Source: Acholeplasmataceae bacterium (GTDB lineage Bacteria; Bacillota_I; Bacilli_A; Acholeplasmatales; Acholeplasmataceae). Taken from it: DNA of 64,000 bases. The position numbers and the translations under genes are program-made. The DNA lies in assembly GCA_030603805.1 (NCBI GenBank), contig JAUVXD010000001.1, positions 253,518-317,517 of the forward strand, written 5' to 3'. Under the pieces are notes generated by a model. It was given only the letters and a program-made list of their open reading frames with translations. It did no database searches and was not told the origin of the DNA. Positions 52,761-60,986 of the stretch are shown here, piece after piece (position 1 is the first letter of the stretch; each line of letters begins with the position of its first letter).

Positions 52761-53354
52761 TTACAGAAGTACCTCGAGGTATTTTGTCAAGACGTTATAG
52801 CATCTAAGCTTTTTCGAATAGGCAATGAGTTTATCAATATTTCTTCTCTTCTCAGATAGTTTTTAAGCACAGTAAGACTATCTTCAAGACCATATTTGTT
52901 ACGGTATGATAGAAGATCGCATACTGTTTTTTCCATATCATAGATTATAAAAGATCCACCTTCTATAGGTATTGTCAGTATACCAAGTTTATATCTTTGA
53001 TTTGAAAAATAATAAATACCTATCGATGGCCAATCTGGTAGTATGGCTACTTTCGATTTTTGCTTTAATGGCGACATCGACTTGACTCATACGAAAAGTA
53101 CTGATGTTATGATATACAGCAGCACTCATAAGGCAAACAACACCTTCATCAACATAACCTGAAACATATAGGTAATCCGATTCATCACCTTCATAGTTAA
53201 GGTTCTCGTATGTGTTACCATCTATTTTTTTGACGATGCTTTCTTCTACCATTCTATTAATCATATAATAAGAAAAACCTTTTTTAAAAAGTTCTTTGGT
53301 TTTTATGAATTTTTGCTTAGAATATGGAAATGTAATTGGTTTTGATTTGTTCAC
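52761..53354 (-). pseudogene. AbiEi-type antitoxin/regulator broken by two frameshifts
   Basis: Three successive frames together spell an AbiEi-like protein: GTG 53354 to about 53058 (N-terminal winged helix FIKTKELFKKGFSYYMINRM, then GVVCLMSAAVYHNIST), a second frame from about 53055 (KVAILPDWPSIGIYYFSNQR, DMEKTVCDLLSYRNKYG), and a third from about 52848 (NIDKLIAYSKKLRCYNVLTK, ending at stop 52763-52761). Each shift can be explained by one base gained or lost in an A-rich run. The AbiEii nucleotidyltransferase toxin expected downstream is absent. It is a decayed or mis-sequenced half of a type IV toxin-antitoxin system. Confidence 0.75.
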
Positions 53355-53549
53355 TTGTATCGCCTGCTATCATCTTACTACTTAGTATAAAAAAACAATT
53401 AATATTTAAAATAATTACGGTGATTATCATATTTTACCGATAATATTGCGAAACATAATTGTTTTTACACAGTTTTGCACGAAATTTTTAGTATCGTGCT
53501 TTGGACCTAGACCTTTAAGGAAGGACTATTGTGACTGGTCCTTAAAGTT

Positions 53550-53712
53550 GAACTGTCTGTCATGTGTCTGTCATTGTGTATCGTATGCGATCTGTATGAA
53601 AATGAAAACTCCATATTTTTGCTTTAACTTTTAATAGTTATTTATTGTCTTAGTTAAGAGCTTAAATCTCCTTGAATAATATATAAATATGTTTCCTCAT
53701 ACAATGTTGTTT
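53550..53712. repeat. Dispersed ~195-bp repeat, diverged copy C
   Basis: ACTGTCTGTC begins the copy, a diverged TGTGTATC...TGTATGAAAA block follows, then TTAGTTAAGAGC (53650-53661) and TATAAATATGTTTCC (53682-53696), both identical to copy A and at the same 32-base offset, followed by CATACAA and GTTG as in A. Confidence 0.65.
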
Positions 53713-53925
53713 ATATTTATAGATTTAGTACAACCAACACTTTAGATCAAAATAAATAATTACTAGACCTATAGTACTCATTTAAGCTTCATAAAGAATC
53801 ATGAAAAATCTCTTATGAGCAGATATTTATTCTAAATAAAAACCATTTTAAGAGTTGTTTAGTCATAATTATAAGTCTATTTATAATGTCTTATAACTTT
53901 ACTTTATTATGAGATACACACTTGA

Positions 53926-53931
53926 TATAAT
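53926..53931 (+). promoter_or_regulatory. Candidate -10 box of the hemerythrin/PAS operon
   Basis: TATAAT, 24 bases before ATG 53955; the -35 region is a poor match. A strong GGAGG ribosome site (53946-53950) follows. Confidence 0.5.
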
Positions 53932-53954
53932 AGCAGCGTATTGAAGGAGGACAT

Positions 53955-54194
53955 ATGAAAACAATCACACTCGATCAATCCATACATCGTATGGTTGAAC
54001 AATATCCAGAAATTAAAGACATCTTATTTGAAATAGGATTTGAAGATATCATTAAGCCAGGTATGCTTCAAACTGCAGGGCGTTTTATGACTCTTAGAAA
54101 AGGTGCGTCTCATAAAAACATTGACATAAAAACCATCATTTCCATATTTAGAGAAAAGGGATTTGAACTTAAAGGAGAAAACATTCATGAGTGA
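53955..54194 (+). CDS. DUF1858 domain protein
   Basis: 79 residues: ITLDQSIHRMVEQYPEIKDI, LFEIGFEDIIKPGM. This matches DUF1858, a small domain (ScdA/RIC N-terminus-like) often encoded with or fused to DUF438/hemerythrin proteins. No cysteines are present. It overlaps the next gene by 8 bases and has the operon's promoter and a strong SD. Confidence 0.8.
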   Translation: MKTITLDQSIHRMVEQYPEIKDILFEIGFEDIIKPGMLQTAGRFMTLRKGASHKNIDIKTIISIFREKGFELKGENIHE

Positions 54195-55401
54195 ATTTAT
54201 CAATAACGTCGAACATCGACAAAGATTATTAAAAGACATCATCAAAAGCTTACACAATGGTGCTAACCTAGAGCAAGCAAAAGCTGAATTTAAGAAACAT
54301 TTCAATGAGGTATCCACCGCTGAAATCTCTATGATGGAACAAGCCCTCATCAAAGAAGGTATGGCCATTGAAGAAGTTCAAAACTTATGTGATGTCCATG
54401 CTGCTGTTTTTGAAGGATCCATTTCTGATATCCATAAAGAAAAGGATCACACCAAAGTTAAGGGTCATCCTGTTCAAGTCTTTCTAGAAGAAAATCAAAA
54501 CATAGAACACTTAATTCAAACTGAAATTGAACCTTATCTATCACAAAGTGGTAAGACAGCTGAATTGATGCTTAGAGTTGGTTATGACCGCTTAATGGAA
54601 ATCCATAAGCATTATGCGAGAAAAGAGTATCTCTTCTTTCCAAACCTTGAAAAAAAAGGTATCGATGCACCACCTAAAGTGATGTGGGCTGTTGATGATG
54701 AGATTCGTGCTGAAATGAAGGAAATCTTATCAGATTTAAGTCAAATGGATCATGACTTAAACCTAACAAAAGAAAAAATCATAGCTAATTTAAAAAAGAT
54801 AAGAGATATGATTTTTAAAGAAAATAATATTTTAATTCCATTACTTATGGAAACATTATCCTTTTTTGATTGGGTCATGGTCGATAGTGCTTCTGATGAA
54901 ATCGGGTATTTCATTGAAGCACCTAAACAAAAATGGACCGATAAGAAAAACACAGATATCGTCCAAGAAGAAAAACCTATCAAAGAAACACTGAAAGATG
55001 AAGTATCTTTTGATGCAGGAAGTTTATCTCCACTAGTACTAAATGCGATGCTTAATACACTTCCATTGGATATGACTTTTGTTGATAGCGAAGGTTATGT
55101 TAAGTATTTCACCCAAGGTAAAGAAAGAATCTTTGATCGTCCAATAACCATCATAGGACGACATGTTTCGATGTGTCATCCACCAGCAAGTGTACATATC
55201 GTTGAAGAGATTATTGAATCCTTTCGATCCGGTAAAAAGAATCATGAAGACTTTTGGATTCGTATTAAAGATATGTTTGTCTACATCAGATATTTTGCAG
55301 TCAGAGATCAAGAAAATAACTACTTAGGTACCTTAGAAGTGACTCAAAATATTCAACCGATTGTTGAACTAGAAGGCGAAAAAAGGTTGGTATCTAAGTA
55401 G
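54187..55401 (+). CDS. DUF438 / hemerythrin-like / PAS domain protein
   Basis: 405 residues from ATG 54187 (MSEFINNVEHRQRLL), with AAAGGAG upstream. Three regions are visible: the DUF438 helical domain (about 1-80), a hemerythrin-like four-helix domain (HPVQVFLEENQNIEHLI, HKHYARKEYLFFPNLEKKG with possible iron-ligand His/Glu residues), and a C-terminal PAS-like domain (LPLDMTFVDSEGYVKYFTQG, GRHVSMCHPPASVHIVEEI). Such proteins are thought to sense oxygen, nitric oxide or iron in the cytosol. It is coupled to the DUF1858 gene and precedes a membrane-protein gene by one base. Confidence 0.85.
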   Translation: MSEFINNVEHRQRLLKDIIKSLHNGANLEQAKAEFKKHFNEVSTAEISMMEQALIKEGMAIEEVQNLCDVHAAVFEGSISDIHKEKDHTKVKGHPVQVFLEENQNIEHLIQTEIEPYLSQSGKTAELMLRVGYDRLMEIHKHYARKEYLFFPNLEKKGIDAPPKVMWAVDDEIRAEMKEILSDLSQMDHDLNLTKEKIIANLKKIRDMIFKENNILIPLLMETLSFFDWVMVDSASDEIGYFIEAPKQKWTDKKNTDIVQEEKPIKETLKDEVSFDAGSLSPLVLNAMLNTLPLDMTFVDSEGYVKYFTQGKERIFDRPITIIGRHVSMCHPPASVHIVEEIIESFRSGKKNHEDFWIRIKDMFVYIRYFAVRDQENNYLGTLEVTQNIQPIVELEGEKRLVSK

Positions 55402-55402
55402 T

Positions 55403-55759
55403 ATGAGAGTGCTTTATGTCATACTTGGAACACTATTTTTGGCTATCGGTATTCTTGGTATCATTTTACCAGTACTTCCTACAACGCCATTTCTACTTCT
55501 TACAACATACTTTTATGCCAAAGGATCAAAAAGGTTTCACCAATGGTTTATCGCAACCAAACTATATAAAAAGCATTTAGAGTCTTTTGTTAAAGATAAG
55601 TCAATGACAAGAAAACAAAAATGGACGCTCATGATCATCACAGATATCATACTGATGATCTCGTTTGTGATTGTCTCTATATTCGCTTTAAAAGTATTAA
55701 TTATCTCACTCATTTTCTTGAAACATCTTTATTTTCATACACAAGTTAAAATAGTCTAA
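55403..55759 (+). CDS. DUF454 (YbaN-family) small inner-membrane protein
   Basis: 118 residues with a first hairpin of two membrane helices (LYVILGTLFLAIGILGIIL, PTTPFLLLTTYFYA) carrying the family's PxLPTTPF turn, a basic cytosolic segment, and a third and fourth helix near the end (LMIITDIILMISFVIVSIFA). Function unknown. It starts one base after the DUF438 gene and ends the operon before a clear terminator. Confidence 0.85.
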   Translation: MRVLYVILGTLFLAIGILGIILPVLPTTPFLLLTTYFYAKGSKRFHQWFIATKLYKKHLESFVKDKSMTRKQKWTLMIITDIILMISFVIVSIFALKVLIISLIFLKHLYFHTQVKIV

Positions 55760-55764
55760 ACCGT

Positions 55765-55794
55765 ATGCATCTCATATTAATGAGGTGCATTTTT
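55765..55794 (+). terminator. Rho-independent terminator of the hemerythrin/PAS operon
   Basis: ATGCATCTCAT (55765-55775) pairs with ATGAGGTGCAT (55780-55790), 11 bp with one G-T pair and a 4-base loop, followed by TTTT. Confidence 0.85.
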
Positions 55795-56119
55795 AAATAA
55801 AAAACATGAAATCATTTTTTTACTTTGATTTTTTATGTGTCATGGAGTCTATCAATTTTTTATAATAAAACATGTATCATGCGTGTACGTAATTGGAATT
55901 CAAGTTACTGACAGAATGTAAAAATTTATGATGATATAAGTAGCTCATCTACCTATGAGAGAAAGATATGAATAAGATAGAGGGTAAAGCGACAAGCTTT
56001 TTAGTTTTTTAACTCATCTTTTTTTCATTATGATGACGAATTAAATACACTTTTTTCTAAGTTTTAAAGATACACGATTATAAAAATTTACAACTAATTA
56101 TCGTGTTTTTTTACTTTCG
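55795..56119. other. Intergenic region between convergent units
   Basis: 325 bases without a gene. A hairpin ACACGAT/ATCGTGT with a long loop (about 56071-56105) followed by a T-run could be a weak plus-strand terminator. Nothing else is recognised. Confidence 0.45.
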
Positions 56120-57472
56120 TTAGACGAAAAAATCATCTATAGAAATCAGGTCATAGATTTTATCATCAAGTGTCTTTGAAAAACCTTTCTTAGAAAATGC
56201 TCCATAAGAAATTGCATTGAGTTCATGGCCTTTTAATATCAACTCGTCCATGATTGATTGTGTAACTGTTCCATTCGTCCATTTACACTCATAAACATAA
56301 ATGCCATGCTTAGTTAAAACACAACTATCAATTTCAATATCCTTCTTTTCTTTTCTACTATTGTACCAATATCTTCCAATTTGAATCAGTGGGATGTGAT
56401 GTCTTTTCTTAAAATTTCTGATGAGATATTGTTCACACATTTTTTCAAATCTTATAGACACATAGTCATCTAGTTCATCTTGAATAAATGTTTCATAAAA
56501 ATCATTAGGCTCCATCATGATTCTAGCTGAAGCATGCTTCCAAATAAATTTGTAATAAAATGCGATGAAATTATTTTTGATTTTATAAAGATGCTTTTTA
56601 GAATTTGGACTATCCATGAATCGATGCTCTTTTTCAATGATTTCAAGTTCAATGAGTTTATTTACATATTTTATCGTTTTTGAAGTATCATTGATACCAG
56701 ACTTTGAATCAATCTCGGATAACTTTGTGCTACCACTATGTATAGCTTGCAGAACGCTTTGATACTCTTGTATGCTTCTAAGTTCTGAGGTAAGAAGCAT
56801 TTGTACCTCTGAAGCAAACCTTGCATTCTCAGCGACAATTAATTGACAAATATTATCTTTTAAAGGTATCGAATGATCAATTTGACTTAAATAAAATGGG
56901 AGTCCTCCGAAAACAGCATATGCTCTTATTTTATCTTCATTACTGTAACCTTTATAATATAATGCACTCTCATAATAGTCACATTCTTTTAAATGGAGAC
57001 TGAATGTTTGTCTATTAAATAAAGGTCTGCTATGGGAGAAAAGATTTTCATACATACCTATTTCACTACCAGATATTACTAGTTTGATATTCGATTTATC
57101 TTTATATTCATCAATAAGTCCTTGTAGCATAGATTCAAATGACCTGTCAACTTCAGTTAAATATGTGAATTCATCAATGACTACAATTAAGTCTCTAGAC
57201 TCAAAAATTGATTTAAACAAGTCATAAAACGTTTCGTATACGATTTGACCTACACCCTTAAACTCGCCATATTGCTTACTAAAGATTTCTAGATTCATCT
57301 GCATGTTAGCTTGTTGGGCTAAAAAATATATTGCATTTTTACCTTTGATTGCTTCTTTGATGAGTGTGGTTTTACCCACCCTTCTTCTACCATGGACAAT
57401 ACCGAATTCAAATGATGTCCTATGAAATACTTCAAACAAATAATTAACTTCTTTTTCTCTTCCGATGAACAT
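56120..57472 (-). CDS. AAA ATPase with C-terminal DUF234 nuclease-like domain
   Basis: 450 residues from ATG 57472 (MFIGREKEVNYLFEVF), with GGAGGG seven bases upstream; an ATG at 57499 is less likely. Walker A is VHGRRRVGKTTLIK, Walker B is LIVVIDEFTYL, and LVISGSEIGMYENLF is the sensor region of archaeal-type ATPases (PF01637). A winged-helix region and a DUF234 end (FETFIQDEL-like, IEIDSCVLTKHGIYVYECKW) follow; E-x-D...E-C-K resembles a PD-(D/E)XK core. Function is unproven, possibly defence or DNA related. A promoter and inverted repeat precede it. Confidence 0.8.
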   Translation of the reverse strand: MFIGREKEVNYLFEVFHRTSFEFGIVHGRRRVGKTTLIKEAIKGKNAIYFLAQQANMQMNLEIFSKQYGEFKGVGQIVYETFYDLFKSIFESRDLIVVIDEFTYLTEVDRSFESMLQGLIDEYKDKSNIKLVISGSEIGMYENLFSHSRPLFNRQTFSLHLKECDYYESALYYKGYSNEDKIRAYAVFGGLPFYLSQIDHSIPLKDNICQLIVAENARFASEVQMLLTSELRSIQEYQSVLQAIHSGSTKLSEIDSKSGINDTSKTIKYVNKLIELEIIEKEHRFMDSPNSKKHLYKIKNNFIAFYYKFIWKHASARIMMEPNDFYETFIQDELDDYVSIRFEKMCEQYLIRNFKKRHHIPLIQIGRYWYNSRKEKKDIEIDSCVLTKHGIYVYECKWTNGTVTQSIMDELILKGHELNAISYGAFSKKGFSKTLDDKIYDLISIDDFFV

Positions 57473-57503
57473 ATCAAACCCTCCAATATGCTGAAGCATG
57501 TTT

Positions 57504-57523
57504 CAGTGAATTATGTTTCACTG
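57504..57523. promoter_or_regulatory. Inverted repeat near the ATPase promoter
   Basis: CAGTGAA-N6-TTCACTG, perfect 7-base arms, directly downstream of the -10. A second imperfect palindrome, TGAAGCATGTTTCA, lies at 57492-57505. Together they look like a repressor site; the binder is unknown. Confidence 0.5.
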
Positions 57524-57525
57524 TT

Positions 57526-57554
57526 ATTTTATCACAGCTTTGCATGAATGTGAA
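57526..57554 (-). promoter_or_regulatory. Promoter of the DUF234 ATPase gene
   Basis: Minus-strand TTCACA (57554-57549), a 17-bp spacer and TAAAAT (57531-57526). Each hexamer matches consensus at 5 of 6 positions. Confidence 0.6.
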
Positions 57555-57692
57555 GTGTAAAAAAGAAATATAAAATAGACTTTTGTGATTAATCATGATT
57601 TTTGTTAATCACTAAATTGCATGTGAAACTATGTAGTCAATCTTATATAGTTTGAATCATACAAGGTAGCAACTGTATTTTCTTTAACTTCA

Positions 57693-57720
57693 ATAAAAAA
57701 ACCAGAAATCACTTTCTGGT
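57693..57720 (-). terminator. Rho-independent terminator after the CapD-type gene
   Basis: Minus-strand ACCAGAAA/TTTCTGGT stem with a short loop (57720-57701), then a T-run (57700-57693). It abuts the stop codon of the CapD-type gene. Confidence 0.85.
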
Positions 57721-59570
57721 TAATCTCCGTTACGCTTATAAGTTGTAATGATGGATGCAACAAAATCCTTAATCTCTTTATTTTTTAAAGACTCTAATTT
57801 TTCATTGATATAACTTAACTCAAGTTCTTGTTCTTCAACAGCCTTCTGTTTTTCTATGAAAATCTTCTGATTGGGTGTTCGATGCTGTTCCTCGTGATTA
57901 TGATCAACTAAAAGTTCTTCATAAAGCTTTTCACCAGGTCTAAGTCCTGTAAACTCAATTTTGATATCTTCATAAGGTCGAAGACCTGTTAAACTAATCA
58001 TTTTTTCTGCAAGATCTTTAATCTTAACCGGTTCGCCCATATCTAGAATAAAGACTTCTCCACCTTGTGCAAAAACACCACATTGTAAAATGAGTCCAAC
58101 AGCTTCAGGAATCGTCATAAAATATCTTGTGATATCAGGATGAGTCACCGTCACGGGTCCTCCATCTGCGATTTGCTTCTTAAATAACGGAATCACTGAA
58201 CCGTTACTTCCCAAAACATTACCAAATCTAACAGCTGAAAATTTCGTAACTTTTGAATGGTTTTGTTGTTCTTGGATGATAAGTTCTGCATAACGCTTGG
58301 TTGCGCCCATCACATTGGTTGATCTTACGGCTTTATCTGAACTCACCAAAACAAATTTCTTAACTAGATATTCATTGGATAAGCTTGCGGCATGCCATGT
58401 GCCTAAGACATTGGTTCTCACCGATTCAACTGCACTATCTTCCATTAAAGGCACATGCTTATAGGCTGCAGCATGGAAGACTAAAGTCGGTTTATAGGTT
58501 TGAAAAACATGTTCTAATCTTTGTCTATTATAGACACTACCAATTAAGACCACTAAATCAAGTTTCTTATGTTCTTTATGATACTTTCTTAAGAGTTCTT
58601 GTTGAATTTCATAGGCATTATTTTCATAGATATCAAAAATGATGAGTTGCTTAGGTTCTAAAGCTGCAATTTGTCGACACAACTCACTACCAATACTACC
58701 ACCACCACCAGTGACTAAAACAACTTCATCTTTAATATAATCTAAGATGTGGTCATCTTCTAAAGAGATTTCATCACGGTTAAGTAAATCTTCAATTTTG
58801 ACATCCAAAATCTGTGGCTTCATGTCTTGATCGACATCAGACATGAAGACAGTCTGTTTGATTCTGACATTTCTTGTGGTGACTTTATCAACAAGCTCTT
58901 TTAATGCTTTCTTGGGATAATGATTAATCGCAATAATGACTTCTTCAGCTTTGTATTCATCAATAAAGTCTACGATTTTATCAATGGGACCCACAATTTT
59001 AATACCTAAAAGTCTTGAACCGATTTTATTAGGATTATCATCTAAAAATGCCACAGGTCGGTTATTTAAATCTTTATTTTTATAGATTTCTTTAACAACC
59101 AGTTCTCCCGCATCACCCGCACCTACGATTAAAGTAATTCTTCCCAATGCTTGATTCCACTCAATATTGGTTCTAAAATAAGTAATTAATCGGTTTGCTA
59201 TTCTCGGTAAAACTAAGAGACCCATCTCAGCAATGGTAAGAAAAAAGTATGCTGACTTATACATGAACTGGTTCCCTGAAAACGCGATATAGAGTACGAT
59301 GACGATATTTGAACCAATCGTCACCATTGCAATTTTAATCACATCTTCAAAACCAACATGGTTAATGAGCATACTGTAAAAGCCAAAGATATAAAATACA
59401 AAGAGTTTAAAAACAATGATTAAAGGGAGTGCATATAGCATCATATCAAAATTAACACTAATATCAATGACTCTAAACATAAAAACAGCAATAAGGTAAG
59501 TAATTGCAATCATAACTGCATCAAAGAACATGTACTTAATTATGTTTATGATTCTACCTTTTTTGCCCAT
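57720..59570 (-). CDS. Membrane-bound UDP-sugar 4,6-dehydratase (CapD/WbpM/EpsC family)
   Basis: 616 residues. The first 120 hold four membrane helices (FFDAVMIAITYLIAVFMFRV and following). A Rossmann-like segment (LIVGAGDAGELVVKEIYK) comes next, and from about 285 a catalytic short-chain dehydrogenase domain with VTGGGGSIGSELCRQIA, FHAAAYKHVPLMED, and SSDKAVRSTNVMGATKR, where methionine replaces tyrosine as in long WbpM-type dehydratases. It makes UDP-4-keto-6-deoxy-GlcNAc, a precursor for bacillosamine-type or QuiNAc sugars. It has its own promoter and terminator and belongs with capsule locus 2. Confidence 0.92.
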   Translation of the reverse strand: MGKKGRIINIIKYMFFDAVMIAITYLIAVFMFRVIDISVNFDMMLYALPLIIVFKLFVFYIFGFYSMLINHVGFEDVIKIAMVTIGSNIVIVLYIAFSGNQFMYKSAYFFLTIAEMGLLVLPRIANRLITYFRTNIEWNQALGRITLIVGAGDAGELVVKEIYKNKDLNNRPVAFLDDNPNKIGSRLLGIKIVGPIDKIVDFIDEYKAEEVIIAINHYPKKALKELVDKVTTRNVRIKQTVFMSDVDQDMKPQILDVKIEDLLNRDEISLEDDHILDYIKDEVVLVTGGGGSIGSELCRQIAALEPKQLIIFDIYENNAYEIQQELLRKYHKEHKKLDLVVLIGSVYNRQRLEHVFQTYKPTLVFHAAAYKHVPLMEDSAVESVRTNVLGTWHAASLSNEYLVKKFVLVSSDKAVRSTNVMGATKRYAELIIQEQQNHSKVTKFSAVRFGNVLGSNGSVIPLFKKQIADGGPVTVTHPDITRYFMTIPEAVGLILQCGVFAQGGEVFILDMGEPVKIKDLAEKMISLTGLRPYEDIKIEFTGLRPGEKLYEELLVDHNHEEQHRTPNQKIFIEKQKAVEEQELELSYINEKLESLKNKEIKDFVASIITTYKRNGD

Positions 59571-59610
59571 GTTTATCCCCTTAAGATTTTCTTAATTGTA
59601 AACTATCTTC

Positions 59611-59616
59611 ATTATA
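59611..59616 (-). promoter_or_regulatory. Candidate -10 box of the CapD-type gene
   Basis: Minus-strand TATAAT about 40 bases before the ATG; the -35 matches poorly. Confidence 0.45.
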
Positions 59617-59724
59617 CTATTATTTATAAAAATTGTTCGGTTTTTGCAACCGTTATCATAAAAAAGTATAGCATCGCCTCTTCTTCTTTCGATGTTTCAT
59701 CAAAGAAGTATGAAATTATACTTT

Positions 59725-60174
59725 TTATACATTCTGAAATGTGGAAATCATATTCATGATATCCATTTCTCTTTTTCTATTCTTCCAATTAATCGAAACC
59801 ATATGCCGCACAGTACCGCCTTTATAGGCTATGATATCTCTCATTTGTTTAAGTGATCTTGTACCACCCATCCATGCATATGGAAAAAAATGCGTCACAA
59901 ATAAATCAATGGTTTTACCTTTAAGATCAGGTAATTGATTTAAATAGGCATTCATAATTTTAGAGACAGAAAAACCATGAACAGGTGAACCAAAAATCAC
60001 ATGGTCAACATTTTTAACATCAGGTATCAACATGAGTTCAACATTAAAAATGTTAGGATCATCAGATACAGCATAAATGCGTTCAATATCTGCATTTAAA
60101 ACGGATGCAATTCGCTTTGCTACACTTTCAGTATTTCCTGTCTTTGAGTAAAAAACAACTTTAGTTTTCATCAT
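59725..60174 (-). CDS. Flavodoxin-family protein
   Basis: 149 residues. VVFYSKTGNTESVAKRIAS is the FMN phosphate-binding loop, VIFGSPVHGFSVSKIMNAYL the FMN-ring segment, and IDLFVTHFFPYAWMGG the third loop, so it should bind FMN and carry electrons or reduce quinones. The start is ATG 60174, or the next codon. It sits between the capsule kinase and the CapD-type gene, but a role in capsule synthesis is not obvious. Confidence 0.8.
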   Translation of the reverse strand: MMKTKVVFYSKTGNTESVAKRIASVLNADIERIYAVSDDPNIFNVELMLIPDVKNVDHVIFGSPVHGFSVSKIMNAYLNQLPDLKGKTIDLFVTHFFPYAWMGGTRSLKQMRDIIAYKGGTVRHMVSINWKNRKREMDIMNMISTFQNV

Positions 60175-60287
60175 GAGTTTCCTTTGGACAATCGATAGAT
60201 TTAAGCACTATCATCTTATCACAGTTAACTGATTATTTAAAGATGGATTGATGTAAATTCAAACAATTGTCTATTTAAATAGACGAA

Positions 60288-60986
60288 TTATTTGTATTCA
60301 TAGTAATAACTTAAGTATTTATTGTCTTTCTTCGACACTCTCGTTAATACAGTACCAATGATATGTGCACCATTTTGAGTTAAATCTTTAATGATGTTTT
60401 TAGCAACCGAAACTTCAGCTTCTTTGGATGCAACCACTAAAATCATACCATCACAAAATGAACTAATAATCGATGCATCTGCAACTGCAGTCATCGGTGG
60501 TGTATCGATGATGATGCGATCATATTGATTTCTTAATGTTTTAATTAAATCCTTAAGTTTATCACTCATTAAAAACTCAGCTGGAAATGGCAGCTTAGTT
60601 CCTGTTGTTAAGATATGCAGATGATCAGAGACGACTTGAACAGCACTATCGATATCTAGATGATGGGTAATCATATCGGATAACCCGATTTGATTAATCA
60701 TTTTAAAGCCTCGATGGATTTTAGGTTTTCTTAAATCCATATCAATGAGAAGGGTCTTTTTTTGACTTTGACTATAAACAGTTGCTAAATTGATCGATGT
60801 CACTGTTTTACCTTCCATCGCAAGTGTTGAGGTTAATCCAATCACTTTAATTTCTGTATTAAAATTGGATAATTCAATATTGGTTCTTAATTTTCGGTAT
60901 TGTTCTGAAATGATGGAGTTAGGTTCTCTTTCACTAATTGGAATATATGAACCCAGTTGATTATATTTCTTCTTTAAGATTCTCAT
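60288..60986 (-). CDS. Capsule bacterial tyrosine kinase (CpsD/CapB family)
   Basis: 232 residues. A BY-kinase with SEQYRKLRTNIE, a Walker A region LTSTLAMEGKTVTSINLA, the Walker A' LLIDMDLRKPKIHRGF, Walker B RIIIDTPPM, and a C-terminal cluster of tyrosines (YLSYYYEYK) for autophosphorylation. It acts with the Wzz-type adaptor next to it (four-base overlap) and is reversed by the PHP phosphatase; the phosphorylation cycle controls polymer length and export. It is the last of the three control genes. Confidence 0.92.
   Translation of the reverse strand: MRILKKKYNQLGSYIPISEREPNSIISEQYRKLRTNIELSNFNTEIKVIGLTSTLAMEGKTVTSINLATVYSQSQKKTLLIDMDLRKPKIHRGFKMINQIGLSDMITHHLDIDSAVQVVSDHLHILTTGTKLPFPAEFLMSDKLKDLIKTLRNQYDRIIIDTPPMTAVADASIISSFCDGMILVVASKEAEVSVAKNIIKDLTQNGAHIIGTVLTRVSKKDNKYLSYYYEYK

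Larger units (their letters stand above)
53355..53954. other. Intergenic region with structured repeats
   Basis: 600 bases without a convincing gene. It has two hairpins, CACGA/TCGTG (53479-53499) and CTTTAAGGA (53513-53521) / TCCTTAAAG (53539-53547). Dispersed repeat copy C follows at about 53550-53712. The remaining 240 bases are AT-rich and contain the promoter of the next operon. Confidence 0.55.

Noticed and set aside
53446-53634. 62-codon plus-strand frame in the repeat-rich gap
   Set aside because: It spans hairpins and repeat copy C, has no SD, and has cysteine-rich shadow-like composition.
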